Positions 34,016 through 42,345 of a stretch of DNA of 64,000 nucleotides are shown one piece after another. Numbering within the stretch: the stretch's first letter is position 1; the number at the start of each line of letters is the position of its first letter. Source of the DNA: an uncultured Prevotellaceae bacterium (lineage in GTDB: Bacteria > Bacteroidota > Bacteroidia > Bacteroidales > Muribaculaceae); assembly GCA_900317325.1 (NCBI GenBank), contig ONGE01000007.1:1-64000 (forward strand), in the 5' to 3' direction. The notes below the pieces were generated by a model that made no database searches, was not told where the DNA came from, and saw nothing but the letters and a program-made list of their open reading frames with translations. The position numbers and the translations under genes are program-made.

Positions 34016-36583
34016 ATGGAAGAAAAAACCTACACTTATCAACAAGCTTACGAGGCTTCGTTGAAGTACTTCGACGGCGATGAACTTGCCGCCAGAGTAT
34101 GGGCAACGAAGTATGCCTTGAAGGACTCGTTCGGCCATCTGTATGAATTGACGCCCGACGACATGCACCGTCGCATCGCGCGTGAGATCGCCCGTATCGA
34201 GAACAAGTATCCTAATCCCTTGAGTGAAGACCGTCTGTTTGACCTGATGAGTCATTTCCGCTATATCGTGCCTCAGGGTAGTCCCATGGCTGGCATCGGC
34301 AACAATTTCCAGGTCGGTTCGTTGAGCAACTGCTTTGTCGTCGGCCTCGATGGTGAGCCCGACAGCTATGGAGGCATCCTCAAGATTGACGAGGAGCAGG
34401 TGCAGCTCATGAAGCGTCGTGGCGGTGTGGGACATGACTTGTCGCACATCCGTCCCAAGGGCTCGCCCGTCAAGAACAGTGCTTTGACCTCGACTGGTCT
34501 GGTGCCGTTCATGGTGCGTTACAGCAACAGCACCCGCGAGGTGGCTCAGGACGGTCGCCGCGGTGCCTTGATGCTCACCGTAAGCATCAAGCATCCCGAT
34601 GCCGAGTCGTTCATCGATGCCAAGATGGAAGAGGGTAAGGTGACCGGCGCTAACGTGTCGGTGCGTATCGACGACGCTTTCATGCAGGCTGCTGTCGATG
34701 GCAAGCCTTATCGTCAGACTTATCCCGTCGATAGTGACAAGCCCGTCTACGAGCAGGAGACCGATGCGGCTAGGCTTTGGGCCAAGATTGTTCACAACGC
34801 TTGGAAGAGCGCCGAGCCCGGCATCCTGTTCTGGGACACCATCACCCGCGAGTCGGTGCCCGACTGCTATGCCGACCTGGGCTTCAAGACCATCTCGACC
34901 AATCCCTGCGGCGAGATTCCCTTGTGTCCCTACGACAGCTGCCGCTTGATCGCCATCAACCTGTACAGCTATGTGAAGAATCCCTTTACGCCCGAGGCCA
35001 GCTTCGACTATGAGCTCTTTGCCGAGCACGTGGCTTGTGCCCAGCGCATGATGGATGACATCATCGATCTGGAGATGGAGAAGATCGAGAAGATTCTCGA
35101 CAAAATCAAGTCCGACCCCGAGACCACTGAGGTCAAGACCACCGAGATGAACCTGTGGAACAAGATCCGCACCAAGACCCTCAAGGGCCGTCGCACCGGT
35201 GTGGGCACGACCGGCGAGGGCGACATGATCGCCGCTATGGGCCTGCGCTATGGCACCCCCGAGGCCACCGAGTTCTCGGTGAGTGTTCACAAGGCTCTGG
35301 CACTGGCTGCTTACGGTTCATCGGTACAGATGGCCAAGGAGCGCGGCGCATTTGAAATCTATGACGCCAAGCGCGAGGAAAACAATCCCTACATCAATCG
35401 CATTCGCGAAGCTGATCCGAAACTCTATGATGAAATGAAGAAGTATGGTCGCCGCAACATCGCTTGCCTGACCATCGCCCCGACTGGCACCACCAGCCTG
35501 CTGACGCAGACCACCTCGGGCATCGAGCCTGTGTTCATGCCGGTTTACAAGCGTCGCCGCAAGGTGAATCCCAGCGACAAGGACGTGCATGTTGACCTGG
35601 TTGACGAGAACGGTGATTCGTTCGAGGAGTTCATCGTCTATCACCACAAGCTCATCACTTGGATGAATGTCAACAACATTCCCGTGCGCCGCGACTACAC
35701 CCAGGAGGAACTCAACGACATCGTCGCCAGGTCGCCTTATTACAAGGCTACGGCCAACGATGTGGACTGGGTCAACAAGGTGCGCATGCAGGGTGAGGTG
35801 CAGAAGTGGGTGGATCACAGCATCAGCGTGACCATCAACCTGCCCAACGACATCAGCGAGGAAATGGTGGGCAAACTCTACGTCGAGGCTTGGCGCAGCG
35901 GCTGCAAGGGCTGCACCGTCTATCGCGACGGCTCGCGCACCGGTGTGCTCGTGGCCCTGAGCGACAACGACAAGAAGAAGGAAAAGGAGAAAGAGAATGC
36001 CGAGAACAATGCCGGTCGCTACATCGCCGAGGAGGAACACATCCTCAAGCGCCCCGTAGAACTCGAGGCCGACGTCGTGCGTTTCCAGAACAAGAAGGAG
36101 AAGTGGATTGCCTTTATCGGACTCATCGATGGCCGTCCCTACGAGATCTTCACCGGTATTGCCGACGATGATGAGGGCATCTTCTGCCCCAAGTCGGTCA
36201 CCAAGGGCAAGATCATCAAGGCCGTGGGCGAGGATGGCGTGAAGCGCTACGACTTCCAGTTCATCAACAAGCGCGGATTCAAGACCACCATCGAGGGCCT
36301 GAGCGAGAAGTTCAACCCCGAGTTCTGGAACTACGCCAAGCTCATTTCGGGTGTGTTGCGTTACGGTATGCCCATTCCCCAGGTGCTTAAACTCGTGAGC
36401 AGCCTGGAGCTGGACAGCCAGTCCATCAACACCTGGAAGATGGGTGTGGAGCGCGCCCTCAAGCGTTACATCCACAACGGCGAGGCCGCAGCCGAGAAGT
36501 GCCCCAACTGCGGCCAGAACACGCTGGTTTATCAGGAGGGTTGCCTCATCTGCACCAACTGTGGCACCTCCCGCTGCGGTTAA
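34016..36583 (+). CDS. nrdJ: class II (adenosylcobalamin-dependent) ribonucleotide reductase
   Basis: Reduces ribonucleotides to deoxyribonucleotides with a radical from adenosylcobalamin, independent of oxygen. The 855-residue protein has the redox Cys in SLSNCFVVG (Cys106), the catalytic NPCGEIPLCPYDSCRL (Cys298), the nucleotide-site TIAPTGTTSLLT and the GCKGCTVYRDGSRTGVL segment of class II enzymes. A Cys-rich tail (CPNCGQNTLV...CLICTNCGTSRCG) supplies the reducing thiols or a zinc ribbon. No ATP-cone is evident at the N-terminus. Single gene with promoter and terminator. Confidence 0.96.
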   Translation: MEEKTYTYQQAYEASLKYFDGDELAARVWATKYALKDSFGHLYELTPDDMHRRIAREIARIENKYPNPLSEDRLFDLMSHFRYIVPQGSPMAGIGNNFQVGSLSNCFVVGLDGEPDSYGGILKIDEEQVQLMKRRGGVGHDLSHIRPKGSPVKNSALTSTGLVPFMVRYSNSTREVAQDGRRGALMLTVSIKHPDAESFIDAKMEEGKVTGANVSVRIDDAFMQAAVDGKPYRQTYPVDSDKPVYEQETDAARLWAKIVHNAWKSAEPGILFWDTITRESVPDCYADLGFKTISTNPCGEIPLCPYDSCRLIAINLYSYVKNPFTPEASFDYELFAEHVACAQRMMDDIIDLEMEKIEKILDKIKSDPETTEVKTTEMNLWNKIRTKTLKGRRTGVGTTGEGDMIAAMGLRYGTPEATEFSVSVHKALALAAYGSSVQMAKERGAFEIYDAKREENNPYINRIREADPKLYDEMKKYGRRNIACLTIAPTGTTSLLTQTTSGIEPVFMPVYKRRRKVNPSDKDVHVDLVDENGDSFEEFIVYHHKLITWMNVNNIPVRRDYTQEELNDIVARSPYYKATANDVDWVNKVRMQGEVQKWVDHSISVTINLPNDISEEMVGKLYVEAWRSGCKGCTVYRDGSRTGVLVALSDNDKKKEKEKENAENNAGRYIAEEEHILKRPVELEADVVRFQNKKEKWIAFIGLIDGRPYEIFTGIADDDEGIFCPKSVTKGKIIKAVGEDGVKRYDFQFINKRGFKTTIEGLSEKFNPEFWNYAKLISGVLRYGMPIPQVLKLVSSLELDSQSINTWKMGVERALKRYIHNGEAAAEKCPNCGQNTLVYQEGCLICTNCGTSRCG

Positions 36584-36624
36584 GCTCCCGAGACACCTGT
36601 TAATGTAAAGCAAAAGTCAACTGT

Positions 36625-36657
36625 AAAGGCGCGTCCCACGATAGGGCGCGCCTTTTT
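36625..36657 (+). terminator. terminator of nrdJ
   Basis: AAAGGCGCGTCC / GGGCGCGCCTTT stem with one G-T pair, 7-nt loop, then TT-rich sequence. Confidence 0.88.
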
Positions 36658-36715
36658 ATTGTCGTCGGAAACTAAAAGATCGTTTCTTGAGACTCAACCT
36701 ATAGGATGAATGGCA

Positions 36716-37552
36716 TCAGCCGCAGTCCCAGCAGTAGTAGGGATGGGTGAAGTCGAGGTTGTCGAGGTCGTTGCGGTTGATGAAGATGAAGCCGCTGCCC
36801 ATGTCACCCCACATGACCACCTCCTTGTTGTCGATGCTGGAGAATTGGGAATCGAGTTGGAACAGCAGGACATCGTGGCGATCGATGTCACGTCGGGCGT
36901 CTTCCTGGGTGAAGACGGGATAGCCGAGCATCTGGTGGCAGGGACGTCGCATGCCCATATTTCGCTCAAAATACAGGCAATCGTCGTTATCAAGGTACTG
37001 ATACCACATCTGGTCGTTATGCTCAACACCAGTGATTTCCTTGATGATTTCAAAGAATAGACGGTTGAAGCGTCCGTCACTCACGCCCATGGGGGTCGGC
37101 TCTACCACCACGTCAATAGCCACTTCGCGCTTTACAGGGGTGAGCGCCTCATCTACAGTGTCGTGTGTGGGTACATCGGCGAGCGTGCCATTTTGCAGCA
37201 CTTGTTCGTGATAGACAACCTTAAAACCACTGCCGTCCTCGTCATAGTTGCCGCGGCAGCCGTACATGCGCTCTGTATCCAGGCTGATGAACCACTGCAA
37301 CATCCCGTGCTCGGACAACGGGGCTTTCAGACCAGCCTCCGAACAGTTCACCTGCATGACCATGAGCATGGGTTTGCCTTGACTGTCAACCGGGTATTGC
37401 AAGTCGGCTGGCCAATAGGGTTTGCCGCCAATTTTGCTGCCCATGATTGATGGCTCACGTTTCTCGTTGAGCACAAGGCGATAATGGTCTGTTGTTGTGC
37501 GCCGAGTGATTTCCTCGGCAATGCGCAACGCGCGTTCACTTGCTTGATTCAT
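36716..37552 (-). CDS. YwqG-like DUF1963-family protein
   Basis: 278 residues, soluble. GSKIGGKPYWPADLQYP and the later MLGYPVFTQEDAR, VLLFQLDSQ and MWGDMGSGFIFINRNDL are the conserved segments of the YwqG/DUF1963 family, which ends in a short F-I-N strand. Function is unknown; relatives are often linked to polymorphic toxin or stress loci, but here it sits downstream of a fucosidase gene. A heptamer array separates the two, and they are probably co-transcribed. Confidence 0.85.
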   Translation of the reverse strand: MNQASERALRIAEEITRRTTTDHYRLVLNEKREPSIMGSKIGGKPYWPADLQYPVDSQGKPMLMVMQVNCSEAGLKAPLSEHGMLQWFISLDTERMYGCRGNYDEDGSGFKVVYHEQVLQNGTLADVPTHDTVDEALTPVKREVAIDVVVEPTPMGVSDGRFNRLFFEIIKEITGVEHNDQMWYQYLDNDDCLYFERNMGMRRPCHQMLGYPVFTQEDARRDIDRHDVLLFQLDSQFSSIDNKEVVMWGDMGSGFIFINRNDLDNLDFTHPYYCWDCG

Positions 37553-37561
37553 AACAACTCC

Positions 37562-37588
37562 TAACCTTTAACCTTTAACCTTTAACCT
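37562..37588. repeat. heptamer array (TAACCTT)3 + TAACCTC
   Basis: Three perfect TAACCTT units, then TAACCTC (its last base is the first base of the fucosidase stop triplet), filling the gap between the fucosidase stop codon and the YwqG start codon. Confidence 0.85.
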
Positions 37589-39046
37589 CTACTCAGCGTA
37601 ATACCCTTCAATATTGTTGATGCAAGGGCAGGCACGGCTGTCAAGGATGCGGATGCGCCACTCGCTGGCCGTCTTCTTGTGGAAGCGCACGATGCGCTTG
37701 TAACCGATGGTCGTCGTTTTCTCATCGACCAGCACAGGTACCCACTTGCCACAACATGTCTTGTACTCGATGACAAATTCCTTGACGCGCTGGCCCAGCG
37801 GAATGTATTCTTGCAGCATGATGCGGTTAAGCGTGACATCTTTCTTGGTTTTGATCTCGATGTCGGCCGCGGTGACGCCGTCGCTGGCTGCCCAGTAGGT
37901 GTCCCAATCGCCGTCACCCATCAGCGAGGCATTGAACTGCTTGTTGCGGGTGTCGCTGGCGGTGAATTTGGCACCCACGAGAAGGTTGGTACCCAATTCG
38001 TTGGCGATGCGTTCATGCCACTGCACGGCGGTGGCCGAGTCGATGGGGTGAATCAGACCCTCGCGGTTAACAGGGAAATTGAGCAGGAGGGTGCCGTTGT
38101 GGCCCACACTGCGGTAGTATAAGTCGGTCAGTTGGTCTACGGTCTTCACTTTGTCGTCCTCGTTCTCGTGGTAGAACCATCCCGGGCGGATTGACGTATC
38201 GCACTCGCTGGCGCACCAAGCATCGCCGTCGGCATGGCCCGATTGGAGTTCCTCGTACTGCGGATAGCCGGGATAGACCTCCTTGATGCGCAGGAAGGAC
38301 CAGTTCGTCGGGTTGGCAAAGCCTTTCTCGTTACCCACCCAGCGGCATCCGGGACCGCCGTCCGAAAAGATGACGGCTTCGGGTTGCAGTCGGTTCACGA
38401 TGCCCCAGGCCTTGGGGTAGTTATAGTAGGTGCTACGGTCGATTTCGCGTTTCTCGCTGGCGCCACCGTACCATCCGTCGCCACCGTTTGCTCCGTCAAA
38501 CCACACCTCGAAGATGTCGCCGTAGCGGGTCATCAGTTCCTCCAGTTGGTTGTAGTAATAGGTGACATACTCGGGTGATCCGTAGCTGGCCTGATGCCTG
38601 TCCCACGGTGAGAGATACACACCGAATCTGATGCCATACTTCTTGCAGGCGGCTGCCAACTCGCCGACGACATCCCCCTTGTAGGGCGATGCAGCGACGC
38701 TGTAGTCGGTGTATCGGCTGGGCCACAGGCAGAAACCGTCATGGTGCTTGCAGGTGAGAATCACGCCTTTCATGCCGGCATTGACAATGGTCTGCACCCA
38801 TTGCTCGCAGTCGAGTCTAGTGGGGTTGAATGCGCTGGCCGGTGTGTCGCCATAGCCCCATTCCTTGTCGGTGAACGTGTTGGGCCCGAAATGGATGAAT
38901 GCATAGGTCTCCAGTCGCTGCCATGCCACCTGTTGCGGTGACGGCACCGGCCCGCAAGCCTCAGGAGCCTGACTGTTGTCGGCCGTAGCTGTGCCGACGG
39001 TGATCAGCAGTCCTGCCAATACGGTGATGATGCGATTGATGTTCAT
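37589..39046 (-). CDS. secreted alpha-L-fucosidase, GH29
   Basis: 485 residues with a signal peptide (about 1-22). The GH29 barrel shows FIHFGPNTFTDKEWGYG, GVILTCKHHDGFCLWPS and the catalytic nucleophile Asp184 in FEVWFDGANGG; a beta-sandwich domain occupies the C-terminal third (about 345-485). It removes L-fucose from host glycans such as mucin or milk-type oligosaccharides in the periplasm or at the surface; subfamily (A or B) cannot be set with confidence. No SusC/SusD pair is nearby, so it is not part of a typical polysaccharide utilisation locus. It follows the CvfB gene. Confidence 0.93.
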   Translation of the reverse strand: MNINRIITVLAGLLITVGTATADNSQAPEACGPVPSPQQVAWQRLETYAFIHFGPNTFTDKEWGYGDTPASAFNPTRLDCEQWVQTIVNAGMKGVILTCKHHDGFCLWPSRYTDYSVAASPYKGDVVGELAAACKKYGIRFGVYLSPWDRHQASYGSPEYVTYYYNQLEELMTRYGDIFEVWFDGANGGDGWYGGASEKREIDRSTYYNYPKAWGIVNRLQPEAVIFSDGGPGCRWVGNEKGFANPTNWSFLRIKEVYPGYPQYEELQSGHADGDAWCASECDTSIRPGWFYHENEDDKVKTVDQLTDLYYRSVGHNGTLLLNFPVNREGLIHPIDSATAVQWHERIANELGTNLLVGAKFTASDTRNKQFNASLMGDGDWDTYWAASDGVTAADIEIKTKKDVTLNRIMLQEYIPLGQRVKEFVIEYKTCCGKWVPVLVDEKTTTIGYKRIVRFHKKTASEWRIRILDSRACPCINNIEGYYAE

Positions 39047-39068
39047 CGTTGATGCTATGGGTTGTTGA

Positions 39069-39896
39069 TTATATCAGTTTGACGGTGTCGCCCAGTGTGA
39101 CTTTCTGCTGCTTGTAGAGCAGGCCGAGGGCTTTCTTGAAGTCCTTCTTGCTGCACTGGAACACCTTGTTGATGTCGTCGGGACTGGCTTTGTCGGTGAG
39201 GGTCATCTCGCCGTTGTTGGCCTTGAGGTAGTCCAGAATGCGGTCCGACAGGTCATCGACGCGCATTTTCTCGATTTTGGACAGGGTGAGATCTACCTTG
39301 CCGTCGGGACGCACCTGCTTGACGAAGGCGGTGAGGCGATCGCCCACGTTCACGTCCTGATAGGTCTCGTTCTGGTAAATCTGTCCCCAATGGGCACCCT
39401 CCACAATCACGCGGTAGCCCATGTCGCTGCGCTGCACTACCAGCACCTCGACGCGCTCACGGTGATAGTAGTCGGGCTCGGTGTGGTTCAGGAACTTGGC
39501 GAGTTTGGCGCTGGCGACAATACGGTGGCTGGCCTCGTCGAGATAGACGCGCACGATATAGCTGCGGCCCACCTTCATGTCAACACGTTGCTCGCTGAAG
39601 GGCACCAGCAGGTCCTTGGCAACCAGACCCCAATCCAGGAATGCACCCACCTTGTTCACCGCTTTCACACGCAGCAGGGCAAAATCGCCCACCACGGCAT
39701 AGGGCTGCTCGGTCGTTGCCACGGGACGGTTCTCGCTGTCGTTATAGACAAACACGCGGATGGTGTCACCCACCTTCATCTCGGGAGTGAGGTAGCGCTT
39801 GGGCAGCAGCACCTCATGGGTGTCGTCGTCAATCAGATAGGCGCCGAAGTCCACCATGCGGTTAATGCTTAACTCGTTGTATTCTCCAATCTTCAT
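39069..39896 (-). CDS. S1-domain RNA-binding protein, CvfB/YitL-like
   Basis: About 275 residues from the chosen ATG. CvfB proteins begin MKIGEYNEL, which is the second in-frame ATG at 39896; the upstream 15 codons to 39941 lack family similarity. Three S1-like domains (about 1-60, 65-130 and 140-215) are followed by a winged-helix segment with NKVFQCSKKDFKKALGLLYKQQKVTL. The family binds RNA and in Gram-positives affects virulence gene expression. It may lead a three-gene unit with the fucosidase and YwqG genes. Confidence 0.88.
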   Translation of the reverse strand: MKIGEYNELSINRMVDFGAYLIDDDTHEVLLPKRYLTPEMKVGDTIRVFVYNDSENRPVATTEQPYAVVGDFALLRVKAVNKVGAFLDWGLVAKDLLVPFSEQRVDMKVGRSYIVRVYLDEASHRIVASAKLAKFLNHTEPDYYHRERVEVLVVQRSDMGYRVIVEGAHWGQIYQNETYQDVNVGDRLTAFVKQVRPDGKVDLTLSKIEKMRVDDLSDRILDYLKANNGEMTLTDKASPDDINKVFQCSKKDFKKALGLLYKQQKVTLGDTVKLI

Positions 39897-40077
39897 ATTT
39901 CTTTGAACTTTGACTGTAGCTGTGAGGGTTGCAGATGCCAACTAGAAGCAAAAACTAGGGATCAGAAACCGGAAACTTTTTGCAAAGTTCGTTAAAAAAA
40001 TCCATTTCTCTGACGGGTTTTAGATAAATTTGTACTACTTTAGCGAGATAAACAAGAAACCATAAGGAGAATTTGTC

Positions 40078-40923
40078 ATGAAAACAAAGGTTTTTGCATT
40101 CGTTATATTGTTGTCAATCACCGGGTTGATGTTTTCTTGCGGAAAGATGAAATCCGGAAAAACCGATGATGCCAAGCCTGCTGTCATCGTTAAAACCGAA
40201 CAATTGAGCGATAACTCCAGTTTTGCCATGTCCAATGGCGAACGCTGCACCATTGTGGCCGATGCCACCATCGATTATCCGGTCAGCGCTGGCGAGGGTG
40301 TGCCGATGGACAGTCTGCAGCGACTGTTTGCCGCCTATGTGCTTGAATCGGGCGATTCGTTATCGTTGCAAGACGCCATGCGTCAGGTGGTCTCCAACAG
40401 CATGCACCAGTATGACTTCATGCAGGAGCCGGTTGCTAAAGACGAGGCCGATGAGAGTAGCGACTTGGCAACGCTCAAGTATGCCACCAGCACCCGCGTG
40501 ACACCCATCTACAACCGTAACGGGGTGGTCACCTTTGAGCGCGTGGATGTGGTGAAGAAGAATGACAAGGTGACCTCGGTGACGCATCGCTACTACAACT
40601 TTGATGTCGAGAGCCAGACGTTTATCGATGTGAACCGCCTCTTCCGTGATGACGCCGTGGCCGACGTCTGTCAGTTGCTGCGCCAGCAGTTGCTCAATCA
40701 GAACAACGTGTCGGGCAATGAGCAGTTGAATGACCTGGGATACTTCAATGTGGAGAACATTATGGTGACGCGCAACTTCTACTTCGATGACAAAGGCGTG
40801 ACCTGGAGTTATCTGCCTAACGAATTGGCCGTTGAGGCCGTAGGCGAGCCCAAAATCACCATCCCGTACGCTGATCTGAAGTCGGCATTGTGTGACGGCA
40901 GCATCATTGACCGCTTGAAATAA
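40078..40923 (+). CDS. RsiV-family (DUF3298) lipoprotein
   Basis: 281 residues. The lipoprotein signal ends at LMFSCGKM (Cys21). The body resembles the extracytoplasmic domain of RsiV-like proteins: YPVS near 65, a helical middle, then VTHRYYNFDVESQTFIDVNRLF and FYFDDKGVTWSYLPNELAVEAVGEPKITIPYADLKSAL, the DUF3298 signature. RsiV-type domains bind lysozyme and in Bacillus control an ECF sigma factor; here no sigma factor is adjacent and the protein lacks a cytoplasmic part, so only an envelope sensing or lysozyme-related role can be suggested. It is 5 nt upstream of rsmG. Confidence 0.8.
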   Translation: MKTKVFAFVILLSITGLMFSCGKMKSGKTDDAKPAVIVKTEQLSDNSSFAMSNGERCTIVADATIDYPVSAGEGVPMDSLQRLFAAYVLESGDSLSLQDAMRQVVSNSMHQYDFMQEPVAKDEADESSDLATLKYATSTRVTPIYNRNGVVTFERVDVVKKNDKVTSVTHRYYNFDVESQTFIDVNRLFRDDAVADVCQLLRQQLLNQNNVSGNEQLNDLGYFNVENIMVTRNFYFDDKGVTWSYLPNELAVEAVGEPKITIPYADLKSALCDGSIIDRLK

Positions 40924-40928
40924 TCACG

Positions 40929-41549
40929 ATGGAACATATCTTGAAATACTTCCCTGAACTCTCTGACGCGCAACGCCTGCAGATGGAGCAACTCGAGACG
41001 CTCTATCCCGAGTGGAATGCCAAGATCAATGTCATCTCGCGTAAAGATATTGACAATCTGGAAATCAACCACATCCTGCATTCGTTGGCGCTTGTCAAGT
41101 TCGTGCAATTCACACCAGGCACTCGGGTGATGGACCTGGGGACGGGTGGGGGATTCCCCGCCATTCCGCTGGCTATCTACTATCCGCAGGCGACATTTCA
41201 TCTGGTGGACCGCATCGGTAAGAAGCTGAAAGTTGCACAGGACATCGCCGAGCGCATCGGCCTGGCCAACGTCACCTTCCAGCATGGCGATGTCAAGGAG
41301 GTGAAGGGAAAATTTGACTTCGTCTTGAGCCGTGCTGTCATGGATCTGGGTGACATGGTGCCCCTTGTCAAGCGACTTATCGACAGCGAGGATCGCAACG
41401 CCGTTCCCAATGGCCTGCTCTGCCTCAAGGGCGGTGACCTCACAGCCGAGGTGCAGAAATACAAGAATCAGGTCCTCATCGACGATCTCTCCCGTTACTT
41501 CAACGAGGATTTCTTCAAAACCAAGAAAATCCTCTACCTCCCCCTTTAA
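40929..41549 (+). CDS. rsmG: 16S rRNA (guanine527-N7)-methyltransferase
   Basis: 206 residues of Rossmann-fold methyltransferase. The SAM-binding motif I is VMDLGTGGGFPAIPLA (about 60-75), followed by LVDRIGKKLKVAQDIAERIGLANVTFQHGDVKEV and the post-motif FVLSRAV. The N-terminal LEIN-HILHSLALVKF is typical of RsmG. It methylates G527 in the decoding region of 16S rRNA. It is probably translated from the same mRNA as the RsiV-like gene, with a metallo-beta-lactamase gene following. Confidence 0.95.
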   Translation: MEHILKYFPELSDAQRLQMEQLETLYPEWNAKINVISRKDIDNLEINHILHSLALVKFVQFTPGTRVMDLGTGGGFPAIPLAIYYPQATFHLVDRIGKKLKVAQDIAERIGLANVTFQHGDVKEVKGKFDFVLSRAVMDLGDMVPLVKRLIDSEDRNAVPNGLLCLKGGDLTAEVQKYKNQVLIDDLSRYFNEDFFKTKKILYLPL

Positions 41550-41567
41550 CCTCTAACCTTTAACCTT
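41547..41567. repeat. heptamer array TAACCTC-(TAACCTT)2 including the rsmG stop codon
   Basis: The first unit TAACCTC begins with the TAA stop codon of rsmG; two exact TAACCTT units follow before the start codon at 41581. Confidence 0.8.
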
Positions 41568-41580
41568 TCATTAACCATAT

Positions 41581-42219
41581 ATGAACGCTACAATGATGAC
41601 CGTCAACCCGTTTGGCGAGAATATGTATATCCTGTGGGACGAGGCTTCGCACGAGGCCGTGGTCGTTGACCCTGGAATGATGCGTGACGGAGAACGCGAA
41701 ATGGTAACCAAATTCATTGGGGACAACAAGTTGAATGTGAAGCATGTCTTGCTCACTCATCTTCATGTGGATCACATCACTGGGGCCCGTTGGCTTGCCG
41801 ACAAGACCGGAGCCGACGTGTGCGGCAGCGCTCTGGATAACCCATTGGGACAGGAGTTGCCCGAACAAGTAGCTCATTTCCGCATCAATGTCGAGGTGGA
41901 GCCCTTGACCGTTGACCGGAACCTGGCTGACGGTGACACATTACAATTGGGCGATGAGACCATTCAGGTGCTGCAAGTCCCCGGCCACAGCCCTGGCGGA
42001 CTGGCCTTCTACCTGCCTCAAAGCGCGTTGCTCGTCAGCGGTGACACCATCTTTAACGGCAGCGTGGGACGAACCGACCTTTGGGGCGGAGACATGGCGC
42101 AGCTCATCAACAGCATCCGCGAGAAAATCCTGCCCTTGCCCGATGAGACCGTCATCGCCTCGGGCCACGGCCCCACGACCACCGTCGCCGACGAGAAACG
42201 CTTCAACCCCTTCCTGTAG
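41581..42219 (+). CDS. metallo-beta-lactamase-fold hydrolase (glyoxalase II-like)
   Basis: 212 residues, cytoplasmic. The metal-binding THLHVDH is at 59-65, with VPGHSPGGLAFYL, VSGDTIFNGSVGRTDL and ASGHGPTTTVADEKRFNPFL at the end; this is the YcbL/short glyoxalase II pattern. It resembles the enzyme at 27405 in plan but is only a distant relative (GSVGRTDLWGG here, GATNLPFG there). A heptamer array precedes it, as with the other one. Probably third in the RsiV-like - rsmG unit. Confidence 0.92.
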   Translation: MNATMMTVNPFGENMYILWDEASHEAVVVDPGMMRDGEREMVTKFIGDNKLNVKHVLLTHLHVDHITGARWLADKTGADVCGSALDNPLGQELPEQVAHFRINVEVEPLTVDRNLADGDTLQLGDETIQVLQVPGHSPGGLAFYLPQSALLVSGDTIFNGSVGRTDLWGGDMAQLINSIREKILPLPDETVIASGHGPTTTVADEKRFNPFL

Positions 42220-42224
42220 TGAAC

Positions 42225-42259
42225 AGTTAATAGTTAACAGAGAACAGTTAACAGTTAAG
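42225..42259. repeat. heptamer array (AGTTAAY)5
   Basis: Units AGTTAAT, AGTTAAC, AGAGAAC, AGTTAAC and AGTTAAG begin 6 bp after the hydrolase stop codon and run into a terminator hairpin. A mirrored, weaker set lies on the far side of the hairpin (about 42319-42340). Confidence 0.8.
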
Positions 42260-42302
42260 AAGATAAGAGATAGCCAAAACATCGACTATCTCTTTTATCT
42301 TA
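42259..42302. terminator. bidirectional terminator between convergent genes
   Basis: AGATAAGAGATAG and CTATCTCTTTTATCT pair with a small bulge around a 12-nt loop, with T-rich sequence on the plus strand. Confidence 0.7.
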
Positions 42303-42345
42303 CTAGTCGGCGGATGCCAACTATTCACTGTTAACTCTTGACTTT

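Noticed and set aside
33929-35290. Long open frame antisense to nrdJ
   Set aside because: Overlaps the nrdJ promoter and first half; no motif seen.
41581-42219. Tandem duplication with the hydrolase at 27405
   Set aside because: Same fold and array-linked start, but sequence outside the metal motif differs too much for a recent duplicate.
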